A stretch of 64,000 nucleotides of DNA from Kitasatospora papulosa (GTDB lineage Bacteria > Actinomycetota > Actinomycetes > Streptomycetales > Streptomycetaceae), in the NCBI RefSeq assembly GCF_000717245.1, contig NZ_JNYQ01000019.1:24238-88237 (forward strand), given 5' to 3'. Both the position numbers and the translations under genes were made by a program. Under the pieces are notes generated by a model, which saw only the letters and a list, made by a program, of their open reading frames with translations, was not told where the DNA came from and searched no databases. Position 1 is the first letter of the stretch, and every line of letters starts with the position of its first letter. Positions 1-8,937 of the stretch are shown piece by piece.

Positions 1-678
1 ATTTCCCAGACCCGGATCGGCGGTCTGTGCGGGCGCGTAGGTAGGCGGCAGCGCCCAGGCGTGCAGAATCCGGAGCCTGCAGTGACGCCGCGCTGCCTCA
101 CTGAAGCCGAATTCCAGGAGGGCCTCGTAGTCTTCCGTACCTCTGATGTCGATACCGAGAAGCAGCTGTCCCGGCGGATGCTTGATGAGCGGCTCCTGCT
201 TCCCTCCGGCGGTCTTCCAACCGCGGACGAGAACGACGGGGCAGGGCGAGGCCGCTGCCACGGGCAGCGATGTGGTGCCGATGACGAAGCCTGTGAAGCG
301 ATCCAGCCCTTGGGACCCGAGCACCAGCAGGTCCGTGCTCCCCGGAGTGCCGGCTTCGGCCAGCAGGGCCTTGGAAGCGAGACCCGCGCCGCTCACGTTC
401 TCCGCGCTGACGGTCAGACCTGGATGCGCGCTTTCGGCTTCCGCCGTTGCCACCTCCAGCAGCCCCTCGTACCTGGAAGAGGCCCTCGGCTTTGTCGGGT
501 GATCGTTGAACGGAGGCCGCGTCGCGATGTGCTTGACGTGTTCAGGCGGTACTGGCCACTCCTGAACGTGAACGATTCGGAGCGCGACCTCCCGCAGTAC
601 CGCTTCCTTCGCCGCCCATTTCACGGCCGCGAAACTCTCGGGCGAACCATTCAGTCCCACCGTCACATTGCCTGGCAT
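1..678 (-). CDS. Universal stress protein, tandem Usp domains (3' end beyond the window)
   Basis: UspA-superfamily protein; 226 residues are visible and the C-terminus lies outside the window. Translation begins MPGNVTVGLNGSPES, the typical beta-1 strand of a Streptomyces Usp. The first domain (about residues 1-145) ends with the ATP-binding signature G-x2-G-x9-G-T (GSQG, then nine residues, then GT), so it should bind nucleotide. A second Usp domain starts near residue 160 (LLLGIDIRGTEDYEAL). The ATG at 678 follows an AGAAGGG Shine-Dalgarno seven bases upstream. It lies 83 bp downstream of the nicotinate phosphoribosyltransferase gene on the same strand and is probably co-transcribed with it. 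Tandem Usp proteins are typical members of hypoxia/dormancy (DevR-like) regulons in actinobacteria; the DevR-like box upstream of the neighbour fits that. The exact stress role is not visible in the sequence. Confidence 0.88.
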   Translation of the reverse strand, partial: MPGNVTVGLNGSPESFAAVKWAAKEAVLREVALRIVHVQEWPVPPEHVKHIATRPPFNDHPTKPRASSRYEGLLEVATAEAESAHPGLTVSAENVSGAGLASKALLAEAGTPGSTDLLVLGSQGLDRFTGFVIGTTSLPVAAASPCPVVLVRGWKTAGGKQEPLIKHPPGQLLLGIDIRGTEDYEALLEFGFSEAARRHCRLRILHAWALPPTYAPAQTADPGLGN

Positions 679-761
679 GTCGCCCTTCTCTCAGCGAAGG
701 AACGTCCGGTCCTGAGGAGTTGCATCGGACCTGCCCACCTCGGGCTTCGGTCCTCAATACG

Positions 762-2192
762 TCACCGCCGCCCTGGTCGTCCGTAAGGGATTCGGTCCGC
801 CTCAGCCGCTGCCGGCGAAGGGTGCGAGACAGTCGTGTGCGGTTTGCGGGCATTCCGAGCGCGACGCTGCTCGGTTTCCCTCTCGAGATGGCTGCGGAGA
901 CCGGAAGTCAGTTCCCTGAGCCGGGCGGAAGTGGCGGGAAGGGGCGGTGTGGGGCCCTCGATTGTGCAAGCATCGCGGGGGAGTGCAGCCAGATCCTTCA
1001 GAAAGCGCTGGTGCGCAGCGGCCAACGTGTCTGGCTCCGCGATGCGACGACCCGCCGACATCACTTTCCGCAGTACCTGTTCCCTGCCGTCGGGTACTTC
1101 TTCGTCAGCCAGCGCTATCACGTCGTCCAGGCCGTCCGCCCGCAGAATCTGCTTGCGTCCGGGCGCCGTGATCTTGGCGGCGGAAAGCTTCATGACAGGC
1201 ATTCCGTCGTATTCCACCAACTTGTACGCCGAGTCGAGATACGGAGCGTCGGACGAGGTTCCGACCTTCGTGCCGACGGCATAGACGTCTATCGGAGCGC
1301 CCGATCGCACGAGGCTGTTGATGCGGTACTCGTCGAGGCCGCCACTCGCGATGACAGCGACTTCGGGAAGGCCTGACCGGTCCAGGACACCGCGCGCCTC
1401 GCGGGCGAGGGCTCCCAGGTCACCACTGTCCAGACGGACTGCGCAACCGGTGCCCAGTTGGAGGGTGTTGAGCACACGGGCAGCCGTCATGACTCCGTTG
1501 ACCGTGTCGTAGGTGTCCACCAGGAGCGTGACAGGTCCTGGAGTGCTGCGCGCGAAAGCCAGGAACGCTGCCTCCTCGTCGCCGAACGCCTCGATGTACG
1601 AGTGAGCCATCGTGCCGGACGCGCGTGTCCTCCATCGGAGCGCGGCTGCGACATTGCTCGTGCCGGCGAATCCGACCATGGTGCCGACCCGGGCGGCCTG
1701 CATTCCCGCCTCCGGGCCATGGCTCCTGCGCAGCGAGAAGTCGATGACGGGGTGGTCTGCTGCGGCCAGGACACACCGGGCAGCCTTCGACGCGACAGCC
1801 GTCTGGTGGCTGATCTGGCTCAGCAGCCACGTCTCCACGATCTGTGCCTGAGGCAGGGGAGCAGTGACCTCGAGCAGCGGCTCACCGGCCAGGACGATCC
1901 GTCCTTCGGGTACCGCTCGGACCTCGCCGTCGAAGCGGAGGCCGACGAGAGCCTGCACATCCTGTTCACTGCGTCCCAGAGCCGAAGCGAAATCCCGGGC
2001 GTCCTGTTCGGTCACCTCGAAATCGGCGAGGAAGCCGAGAACGGGCTCCAGCCCCGCGCTGACCAGAAAGCCACGGTCGCGGGGCAGATCACGCACGAAC
2101 AGGCTGAACGTCGCCTGCCGGGTCATGCCCTCCCGTAGATAGGAGAGCGCCATCGTCGCCTCGTACAGATCCGTGGTGGTGGCATGCGACAT
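762..2192 (-). CDS. pncB: Nicotinate phosphoribosyltransferase
   Basis: Converts nicotinate and PRPP to nicotinate mononucleotide in the NAD salvage (Preiss-Handler) pathway; cytoplasmic. The 476-residue length is normal for the family. The N-terminus (TTDLYEATMALSYLREGM) and the internal FSLRRSHGPEAG and GTMAHSYIEAF segments are characteristic; the latter two lie in the phosphoribosyl/nicotinate pocket region. The start is taken as the ATG at 2192; a GTG at 2204 is an alternative, but a GAGAAG element sits better in front of the ATG. It is the first gene of an apparent two-gene unit with the downstream Usp. In Streptomyces, a PncB paralogue next to Usp genes is a feature of the DevR/OsdR-type hypoxia regulon, and a matching palindrome lies 140 bp upstream. 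This may therefore be a conditional paralogue rather than the housekeeping copy (inference). Confidence 0.9.
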   Translation of the reverse strand: MSHATTTDLYEATMALSYLREGMTRQATFSLFVRDLPRDRGFLVSAGLEPVLGFLADFEVTEQDARDFASALGRSEQDVQALVGLRFDGEVRAVPEGRIVLAGEPLLEVTAPLPQAQIVETWLLSQISHQTAVASKAARCVLAAADHPVIDFSLRRSHGPEAGMQAARVGTMVGFAGTSNVAAALRWRTRASGTMAHSYIEAFGDEEAAFLAFARSTPGPVTLLVDTYDTVNGVMTAARVLNTLQLGTGCAVRLDSGDLGALAREARGVLDRSGLPEVAVIASGGLDEYRINSLVRSGAPIDVYAVGTKVGTSSDAPYLDSAYKLVEYDGMPVMKLSAAKITAPGRKQILRADGLDDVIALADEEVPDGREQVLRKVMSAGRRIAEPDTLAAAHQRFLKDLAALPRDACTIEGPTPPLPATSARLRELTSGLRSHLERETEQRRARNARKPHTTVSHPSPAAAEADRIPYGRPGRR

Positions 2193-2204
2193 GGGGGGTA
2201 CCAC

Positions 2205-2713
2205 TTCTCATCGACAGGTCTCGGGCCCCGCCCGGCCCTGGAGGGACCTCCACGTCCAGGCTTGCGTGCAGCCGCACCGGGTGTACAGGGCCGAGTGGGT
2301 ACCTCGGCGTGCTGGACAACTGCGTGGCCCAGGGACCTTCGGTCCCCGGAGTAGGCCTTGTGACCCCTGCCCTGTAGTAGGTCGCCGAGGCCACGGCCTC
2401 CCACCGGAGCGCCGAAACCGTGCCGCGGATGTCCGCCCAACAAGGCCTGGCCTGGAGCGTGCACCGGGCGAGGGTGGTGCAGGGGGCGCCGTCATCGCCT
2501 GCTCCGGGCCAACCGTGCTCCGACAGAGACCGGAACGAGTGGGCTCTCTGCCGGGGTCTCGCGCCGCTGACCGTGTTCCGATCACACGGATGCCGTGCTG
2601 CCCGATGGGCAGTTGGACGCCGTCAGGGCGACGTGGCCGGCCACAGCACCCCGCCACAGTGAGGCGCCCCAGCCGAGGGGAACCGAACACTCGGGGTCGC
2701 ACGTCTCCCGTGC
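2205..2713. other. Divergent intergenic region without a recognisable gene
   Basis: About 500 bp between the divergent pncB gene and a membrane protein gene. The open frames here look like shadows (arginine/proline-rich, no family signature). The one clear element is a perfect 6-3-6 inverted repeat at 2332-2346, reported separately. No convincing tRNA or small-RNA structure was seen. Confidence 0.5.
2332..2346. promoter_or_regulatory. DevR/OsdR-like operator palindrome
   Basis: GGGACCTTCGGTCCC is a perfect inverted repeat of GGGACC arms around a 3-bp centre. It resembles the DosR/DevR box core (GGGAC-N4-5-GTCCC) known from mycobacteria and the related OsdR sites of Streptomyces. It lies 140 bp upstream of pncB, which is followed by a Usp gene, the gene content expected of such a regulon. 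Binding itself is inferred. Confidence 0.55.
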
Positions 2714-3337
2714 ATGCTGACCATCCTGGGGATACTCTTCGCCGTCGCGCCCGCCGTCGTCTGGCTGACGATCACCCGCACCCGTTCCGTCGGGTGCATA
2801 GTGGGCGGCGCTCTGCTCGCCGGAGCCGGTCTGCTGATCAGCGTCCAGCAGAGCTGGATCGACGCTCCCAGACCCGATGCCCATCTCGTGTTCACGGCTC
2901 TCGCGCCCCTGCTCATCGCCTGCGGCGCGGGACTGGAAGGCCGGCACGAGGAACGCCCTCCCCAGGAATGGATCTCCCGTCGAAACGGGGCGATCGGCTT
3001 CCTGGGGACGCAATTCGCCCTCACCCTGGTGGTCGGGCTCCTGTACGCCCTGATGATCAGCGAAGGCTCGGACGCCCCGTCGTCCAAGGCCCTCCCCTCA
3101 TTGCCGCCAGGCATCACCATGGTCGACGAAGGCACCAGCTGTGGTTCCGGCGGCTGCTCGCGCGTCGCCACTGTCACCAGCGATACCGGCCTCTCCCACC
3201 CGGAAGTCATCCGCGAACTGGGCCTCCAGCGGGAGCGTTGTCGTGCCAGCGGCTGGCTGCTCGACTGGCGGGACGTGTGCGTCGGAGCCAGGGACAACGG
3301 TGAGAGCGTCACTATTTATGCCAGCTGGGGGTACTGA
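2714..3337 (+). CDS. Small membrane protein of unknown function
   Basis: A 207-residue protein with about four hydrophobic segments: residues 2-20, 28-45, 56-75 and 96-117. A hydrophilic C-terminal half follows, probably extracytoplasmic, with a Cys pair (SCGSGGC) and two later cysteines that could form disulfides. Codon use is strongly Streptomyces-like, supporting a real gene. No known family is recognised. No clear Shine-Dalgarno precedes the ATG, so translation may be leaderless or start slightly elsewhere. It is divergent from pncB and followed 120 bp later by the YrhK-like gene. Confidence 0.7.
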   Translation: MLTILGILFAVAPAVVWLTITRTRSVGCIVGGALLAGAGLLISVQQSWIDAPRPDAHLVFTALAPLLIACGAGLEGRHEERPPQEWISRRNGAIGFLGTQFALTLVVGLLYALMISEGSDAPSSKALPSLPPGITMVDEGTSCGSGGCSRVATVTSDTGLSHPEVIRELGLQRERCRASGWLLDWRDVCVGARDNGESVTIYASWGY

Positions 3338-3457
3338 GAGTAAGTGCGCGGCCTGCCCAGCGCTCAGGCCGGCGGTGTCGCGGGGACGGGCTGGGCGCGC
3401 CGAGATATCCGGCGCTGCTCGCCGCCGAGTTCCGCGCGGCTTCCGTAACGTGGAGGC

Positions 3458-3775
3458 ATGAAGAACGCACCGGACAGCACGCCTCTGGTCATCCACGTGG
3501 GCCGCGAAGAACTCGTCATCAAGCGACGCTACGAAGTGGCCAGTATCGCCAATGACGCTCTCATCGCCCTGTGGTTCGTCACCGGCAGCATCATGTTCTT
3601 CTCCGAGCGGTGGACCATCGCGGGCACATGGTGCTTCCTCGCCGGCAGCATCGAGCTACTGGTCCGGCCCGCGATCCGTCTCACCCGGCACCTGCACCTG
3701 CAGCGCGTTCACTCCCGGGCGCTCTGGTCCCACTCTGCGGCTGCTGCGTCCAGCGACGGCTCACAGGACTACTGA
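3458..3775 (+). CDS. YrhK-like domain membrane protein
   Basis: A 105-residue protein. Its segment VIKRRYEVASIANDALIA, followed by a second hydrophobic stretch ending LLVRPAIRLTRHLHLQR, matches the YrhK-like family: a short protein of two adjacent membrane helices whose biochemical role is unknown. A TGGAGG element lies immediately before the ATG. Transcription is in line with the preceding membrane gene. Confidence 0.75.
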   Translation: MKNAPDSTPLVIHVGREELVIKRRYEVASIANDALIALWFVTGSIMFFSERWTIAGTWCFLAGSIELLVRPAIRLTRHLHLQRVHSRALWSHSAAAASSDGSQDY

Positions 3776-4323
3776 ACGCTCGCTCGGGCTCGCCGCGACG
3801 GGCGGCTGTCGCGAGTCGTCCGAGGTCCGGGCGGGCCCGCTGCGGGACTGCGCTCGCCGGGGCAACTGGTCTACAACGCCCCCTTCGACTACGGCTGGCG
3901 GCACGTGGATCCCCACCCCCGGGACTGGGGCGAAAAGCGCGATGACCATGGCGGTACGGCGGTGCAGGGAGCAGGTGGCCCGGACTGTCCGGCGGAGCCT
4001 CGTCCCGTTCGCCTGGCCGGGCAGGGAGAAACGTGACCGACCGTGCTCCCGTTCGTGATGCCCTGTCGATCATGATGGACATGCCCTTGCGGGACATCGG
4101 GGGGTACGTCGTGCGGGCTGACCGGGCAGTGTGCGAGGGGCGTATGTGTATATGTCTGGCGCATCTGTCAAAAGAATGGTTAAGCGGCGGCGACACTGTG
4201 ATCACCGAGATGGCCCGTGCCCGAGCCGGGTCGCCGGACCGTCGTGTCTTCCCGAGCGGCCGTCGGGCCGACCGGGACGCGTTCACATCGGTACGCGACG
4301 TTGACGAACAGGAAAGGCCTCCC
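3776..4323. other. Gene-free stretch upstream of the XRE gene
   Basis: About 550 bp with only low-quality open frames. An unusually A/T-rich patch around 4140-4195 could hold the promoter of the downstream regulator. Nothing else is recognised. Confidence 0.4.
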
Positions 4324-4812
4324 TTGAACCGACCGCCGTTCTCACCCGATGTCGCCCTGTCGGCCAGACGGGCACTGGGGATGTCGCCTCAGGAGGTGGC
4401 GGAGCAGATGAACGTGTGCGGGGTGCCCACCGACGTCTCTCTCGTTCATGCATGGGAGAGCGGCGAATACGGTCCGGCCGAGCATGAGTTGATTGCTCTG
4501 GCCGACGTGCTCTGGTGCCGGACCACGGAGCTGATGGGGATCGGGGAACCACGCACGTTGACGCAGTACCGTCTGGCGCGACAGTTCACCACGGCCAAGT
4601 TGGCTCGCTCCGTCGGAATGGACACGGTCCGTTACGAGCGGGCGGAAGAGCAGGGAGTGTGGCCCGGTGACGAGCGGCAGACAGCCGCCCTGTTGCGGCT
4701 TCTGAACCTCACCCCGCTCCAGCTGTCCAAGGTCACCGTGCAGGTTGGTCCGTCGTGGTCGGCAGCCTCGATGCGGCCCAGGTCGAATCCGAGCCGCGCG
4801 CGTTCACGTTGA
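4324..4812 (+). CDS. XRE-type helix-turn-helix protein
   Basis: About 162 residues. Two consecutive helix-turn-helix-like segments are visible: SARRALGMSPQEVAEQMN (about residues 12-29) with the following LVHAWESGEYGP, and YRLARQFTTAKLARSVGMD with TVRYERAEEQGVWP. This is the arrangement of an XRE/Cro-like DNA-binding domain present twice. The TTG start at 4324 is preceded by AGGAAAGG at good spacing; the frame stays open upstream but reads as low-complexity. The last 20 residues (serine/arginine-rich) look unlike the family and may reflect a 3' frameshift. Target unknown. Confidence 0.65.
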   Translation: MNRPPFSPDVALSARRALGMSPQEVAEQMNVCGVPTDVSLVHAWESGEYGPAEHELIALADVLWCRTTELMGIGEPRTLTQYRLARQFTTAKLARSVGMDTVRYERAEEQGVWPGDERQTAALLRLLNLTPLQLSKVTVQVGPSWSAASMRPRSNPSRARSR

Positions 4813-4929
4813 GGGCCGGTGGCAAGACGTGCAACCTACCGGACACCGGTCCACCTTCCAGGCAGCGAGCCGGCGCCGACGCGTCAGCGGGTCGACGCGG
4901 AGCGGTCCGCAAGGTCGACAGGGGGTGTG

Positions 4930-5478
4930 TCAGAGCCGCCTCGTGGTGAACAGGTTGGTTCCGTGCACTGCGTCCACCTCCTTCCGCTCGGTTTCGGTGA
5001 ATCCGACCTTGGCCAGCACACGGCGAGAAGCGGTGTTCCAGTCCCAGACCGTGGCCCACAGACGTTCGTAACCGGATGATCTCGCCCATTCCAGAACCGC
5101 CAACGATGCCTCGGTCGCGTATCCCTGACGCTGAACTCGGCGTAGCAGCTCGAATGCCAGTTCAGGTTCTCCTGCCGCTCCTCGCTCGCTGTCTACCAGC
5201 CCGCAGTAGCCGATGACGTCACGAGATGCCTTCCGCTCGATCGCCAGCAACCCGCTCGACCACAGCTGATCGGTGCGGATCGAACTCTCGAGCTCCGCGA
5301 CCGTGGGATGTCCGTCCGCGTCGATCCGGCGGTGCGGCGGCACTCGTGGATCACGTTCGGTCCACAGCTCATGCTGGATGACGGCCTCGGCTACCCGCCA
5401 AGGTCTGAGCAACAGACGACTTGTCTCGAGTACGACCTCACTGCCCGGAACCGCGCCAACTGTCATGGCAGCAACCAT
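4930..5478 (-). CDS. GNAT-family N-acetyltransferase (RimJ/RimL type)
   Basis: A 182-residue acetyltransferase of the Acetyltransf_3 type. The N-terminal LETSRLLLRPW motif is the classic RimJ/RimL start. The acetyl-CoA-binding loop appears as RRVQRQGYATEA (motif A), followed by NTASRRVLAKVGFTETER (motif B). Such proteins transfer acetyl groups from acetyl-CoA to amines of proteins or small molecules; the substrate cannot be read from the sequence. An alternative start is the ATG at 5466. Monocistronic, minus strand, 168 bp downstream of the xdhC stop. Confidence 0.85.
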   Translation of the reverse strand: MVAAMTVGAVPGSEVVLETSRLLLRPWRVAEAVIQHELWTERDPRVPPHRRIDADGHPTVAELESSIRTDQLWSSGLLAIERKASRDVIGYCGLVDSERGAAGEPELAFELLRRVQRQGYATEASLAVLEWARSSGYERLWATVWDWNTASRRVLAKVGFTETERKEVDAVHGTNLFTTRRL

Positions 5479-5645
5479 GGCACGGGTGAGCGCGGGGTCG
5501 TGCCAGGGCGTCGAACGCGACTCGAACTTCTTCGGTGCACATGTGGGCGGCGTCCCGCCGATGAGGCCGGGCTCGTCCCCAGTGGTCGTGCCGGGGCTTC
5601 GAGCATCGGCCGGGACGGTGTCCTACGGTGCGCGGAGGTCGGTTG

Positions 5646-6788
5646 TCAGGCTGCTGTCTGTTCCGTTGTCTGTTTCAGGTCGTGGTGTATGGGGTGCGCG
5701 CTGCCGGTCAGTGGCAGCCCCGTTCCGCCGCGTTTCGCCGCGATGATCTCGGCTGCGATGGACAGGGCCGTCTCCTCGGGCGTGCGGGCTCCGAGGTCCA
5801 GTCCGATGGGTGATCGCAGCCGCGCCAGCTCGTGATCGTTCAGCCCTGCCTCGCGCAGCCGCCGCAGCCGGTCCTCGTGGGTCCCGCGCGAGCCCATCGC
5901 GCCGACGAACGCGACCGGTCTCCGCAGCGCTTCGGTGAGTAGCGGTACGTCGAACCGCGCTTCATGGGTGAGGACGCACAGCACCGTGCGTCCATCGGTC
6001 CTGGTGCTCCGCAGGTAGCGGTGCGGCCAGTCGACGACGACCTCGTCCGCCTCGGGGAAGCGGGCCCGGGTGGTGAAGACGGCCCTGGCGTCGCACACCG
6101 TGACGTGGTGGCCCATAAACTTGCCGACCCGTACCAGGGCCGCGGCGAAGTCGATGGCACCGAACACGATCATGCGGGGTGGTTCCACGCTGCACTCGAC
6201 GAGCAGGGTGAGCCCGCCGGGGCAGTGCGAGCCGTCCTCGGAGAGCGTGACGGTGCCCGTCCGGCCGGTGTCCAGCAGGGCCCGTGCCTCGGCCGCCGCC
6301 GTGCGGTCCAGCTCCGCATGGCCGCCGAGCCCGCCCTCCTGGCTGCCGTCGGGACGGAGCAGCAGGGCACGCCCGAGCAGCTCCGCCGGGCCGCGTACGA
6401 CCCGGGCGAGCGCCGCCTGCCCGCCCGAGGCTGCGGCAGAGATCGCGGCTCGCAGCACGTCACGCTGGGGTGAGTCCTCGTGGACCGGTGTGACCATGAT
6501 GTCGATGACTCCGCCGCAGGTCAGACCGACCGCGAAGGCGTCCTCGTCGCTGTAGCCGAAGCGTTCGCGTACGGTTCGGCCGTCCTGGAGGGCTTGGGCG
6601 CACAGTTCGTAGACAGCGCCCTCCACGCAGCCGCCGGAGACCGAGCCGATCGCCGTGCCGTGGCTGTCGACCGCGAGGGCGGCTCCAGGGCCACGTGGGG
6701 CGCTGCCGTCCACGGCGACGACGGTGGCGACCGCGAACTCCCGGCCCGCGTCCATCCAGGCGTTCAGCGTGTCGGCGATGTCAAGCAT
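5646..6788 (-). CDS. xdhC: XdhC/CoxI-family molybdenum-enzyme maturation factor
   Basis: A 380-residue XdhC-family protein that binds molybdenum cofactor and helps insert the sulfurated cofactor into xanthine-oxidase-family enzymes. The N-terminal XdhC domain includes GSAPRGPGAALAV and GSVSGGCVEGAV with the conserved Cys. The C-terminal Rossmann-like domain includes RMIVFGAIDFAAALVRVGKF and the final GLDLGARTPEETALSIAAEI. Its ATG overlaps the end of the molybdopterin-subunit gene by 8 bp, so it is translationally coupled as the last gene of the four-gene operon. It presumably serves that enzyme specifically. Confidence 0.92.
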   Translation of the reverse strand: MLDIADTLNAWMDAGREFAVATVVAVDGSAPRGPGAALAVDSHGTAIGSVSGGCVEGAVYELCAQALQDGRTVRERFGYSDEDAFAVGLTCGGVIDIMVTPVHEDSPQRDVLRAAISAAASGGQAALARVVRGPAELLGRALLLRPDGSQEGGLGGHAELDRTAAAEARALLDTGRTGTVTLSEDGSHCPGGLTLLVECSVEPPRMIVFGAIDFAAALVRVGKFMGHHVTVCDARAVFTTRARFPEADEVVVDWPHRYLRSTRTDGRTVLCVLTHEARFDVPLLTEALRRPVAFVGAMGSRGTHEDRLRRLREAGLNDHELARLRSPIGLDLGARTPEETALSIAAEIIAAKRGGTGLPLTGSAHPIHHDLKQTTEQTAA

Positions 6789-8937
6789 CCGCCGGTCCGC
6801 TGTCCGAAGGCGGAAGTGCGGCTGCCGCGAGGACGCGATCGGGGCGGATGGGCAGATTCCGGTGGCGTACGCCGGTCGCGTGCCAGACCGCGTTGGCGAC
6901 GGCCGCGGCGGCGCCCACGATGCCGATCTCGCCCACTCCCTTGATCCCGATGGGATCGTCCGGGTCGTGGTCGTCCACCCAGTCCGCCTCGATGTCGGGT
7001 ACGTCGGCGTGTGTGGCCACGTGGTAGCCGGCGAGGTCGGGGGAGTAGTGGCGGCCGGTGTTCCGGTCGCGGACCGCCTCCTCGTGCAGGGCCATGGAGA
7101 TGCCCCAGGTCATTCCGCCGACCAGTTGGTTGCGGGCGGTGAGCGGGTTCACGATCCGGCCGGCCGCGAAGATGCCAAGCATGCGGCGGACCCGGATCTC
7201 ACCGGAGGAGGTGTCCACGGCGACCTCTGCGAACTGGGCGCCGAAGGAGTGCCGTTCCTTCTGTGCGAGGGCACCGAGCGCCTCGGTGGTGTCGGAGCGC
7301 ACGGTGATCCCCTCCGGTGGGATGTCCTGGGTCACCGCGAGCCGCTCCCGCAGTTCGGTGGCGGCCGCCGTGACCGCCCAGGCCCAGGAGCGGGTGCCCA
7401 TGGATCCGCCGGCGATCATCGCGGGGCCGAAGTCGCTGTCGCCGATGCGGACGTGGACCCGTTCCGGGGTGGTCTCCAGAGCGTCGGCGGCGATCAGGGT
7501 GAGTGCCGTGCGGGCACCGGTACCGATGTCCGCGGCGGCGATCCGTACGGTGTAGGAGCCGCTCGCCTCCGCCGTGACCAGAGCCGTGGACGGCATGGCT
7601 CCGGCGCCGAAAGAGGCTGCCGCCATCCCCGTGCCGAGCAGCCAGCGGCCGTCGTAGCGGATGCCTGGGCGGGGGTCGCGGTCCGCCCAGCCGAACCTAC
7701 GGGCGCCCTCGCGGAGGCAGGCGGCCAGGTTGTTGCTGCTGAAGGGGAGGCCGGAGACGGGGCCGGTCTCGGGCTCGTTGCGCAGGCGGAGTTCGACCGG
7801 GTCGATACCGGCGCGTTCGGCCAGTTCGTCCAGAGCCGACTCGATCGCGAACGACCCCGGTGCCTCTCCCGGCGCCCGCATCCAGGTGGGGGACGGTACG
7901 TCGAGGCGTACGACATGGTTGGCCGTGCGGTGGGCGTCGGCGTCGTAGAGGACCCGGGCGACGCCCGCGCTCGGCTCGACGAACTCGTAGACGGTCGACG
8001 TCTGGTTGAGCGAGCGGTGGTCCAGGGCGCGGAGCCTGCCGTCGGCGTCCGCGCCGAGCCTGACCCGCTGAGTTGTGGGGCTGCGGTATCCGGCCAGCGA
8101 GAACGTCTGGCGTCGCGTCAGGACGACGCGGACCGGCCGCCGGAGTGCGGTGGCGGCCATGACCGCGGACACCTGGTGGGCGCGCAGGCCCTTGCTGCCG
8201 AACCCGCCGCCGATGTGCTCGGAGCGCACACGTACCGAGGACGCGTCCAGGGAGAAGAGCGTGGCCAGTTCGGACTGGACCCAGCCGGCGCCCTGGTTGG
8301 AGTCGACGACCTCCAGTCGTCCGCCCTCCCACCGGGCGGTGGCCGCGTGCGGCTCCATCATGCTGTGCTGTTCCTCAGGGGTGGTGTACTCCTCGTCCAC
8401 TACGACGGCGGAGGAGGCGAGCCGGCCCTGCAGATCACCCTTCTCGGTCGCCGCCGGCATGAAACCGGCTGCCGGATAGGCGTCAGGATCGTCCGCGGTC
8501 AGCACGGTACTGTGCGGCTCCCGGTCGTACGTCACCGCCAGGGTCTCGGCGGCCTCCCTCGCCTCCTCCGGGGTCTCGGCCACGACCAGGGCGACCGGCC
8601 AGCCGGCGAACGGCACCTTGTCGTGCTGGAAGACGACGGCGGCCGGATCCGGCGGGGTGCCGAGCATGCCGACGTAATCGGTGTACAGGCGGGGGGCGTT
8701 GCCGTGGTGGAGCACAGTGAGGACGCCCGGCATGGCGAGGACCGGGGCGGTGTCGATGTCACGAATGCGCCCCCGGGTGATGGGGGAGAGGACCAGCCAG
8801 CCGTGGGCCAGGTCGGCGAAGGGGATCTCGCCGGCGTAACGCGCGGTGCCGGTGACCTTCTCGCGGCCCTCCACGCGGGTGCGGGCGGTGCCGACGGCCG
8901 TGCGCAGTGCCGGAGGGCCCGGCGTGGTGGTGGTCAT
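6781..8937 (-). CDS. Xanthine-oxidase-family molybdopterin-binding (large) subunit
   Basis: A 718-residue catalytic subunit of a heterotrimeric molybdenum hydroxylase. Visible family hallmarks: the N-terminal aldehyde-oxidase hammerhead region (VEGREKVTGTARYAGEI), the GGGFGSKG loop that contacts the cofactor, and near the C-terminus IKGVGEIGIVGAAAAVANAV with the catalytic glutamate of GVGE. With the FAD and 2Fe-2S subunits encoded just upstream it forms a periplasmic-aldehyde-oxidase/isoquinoline-oxidoreductase-like complex that hydroxylates aldehydes or N-heterocycles; the substrate is unknown. No signal peptide is seen here or on its partners, so a cytoplasmic location is likely. Start codon overlaps the upstream gene's stop by 4 bp. 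Confidence 0.93.
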   Translation of the reverse strand: MTTTTPGPPALRTAVGTARTRVEGREKVTGTARYAGEIPFADLAHGWLVLSPITRGRIRDIDTAPVLAMPGVLTVLHHGNAPRLYTDYVGMLGTPPDPAAVVFQHDKVPFAGWPVALVVAETPEEAREAAETLAVTYDREPHSTVLTADDPDAYPAAGFMPAATEKGDLQGRLASSAVVVDEEYTTPEEQHSMMEPHAATARWEGGRLEVVDSNQGAGWVQSELATLFSLDASSVRVRSEHIGGGFGSKGLRAHQVSAVMAATALRRPVRVVLTRRQTFSLAGYRSPTTQRVRLGADADGRLRALDHRSLNQTSTVYEFVEPSAGVARVLYDADAHRTANHVVRLDVPSPTWMRAPGEAPGSFAIESALDELAERAGIDPVELRLRNEPETGPVSGLPFSSNNLAACLREGARRFGWADRDPRPGIRYDGRWLLGTGMAAASFGAGAMPSTALVTAEASGSYTVRIAAADIGTGARTALTLIAADALETTPERVHVRIGDSDFGPAMIAGGSMGTRSWAWAVTAAATELRERLAVTQDIPPEGITVRSDTTEALGALAQKERHSFGAQFAEVAVDTSSGEIRVRRMLGIFAAGRIVNPLTARNQLVGGMTWGISMALHEEAVRDRNTGRHYSPDLAGYHVATHADVPDIEADWVDDHDPDDPIGIKGVGEIGIVGAAAAVANAVWHATGVRHRNLPIRPDRVLAAAALPPSDSGPADA

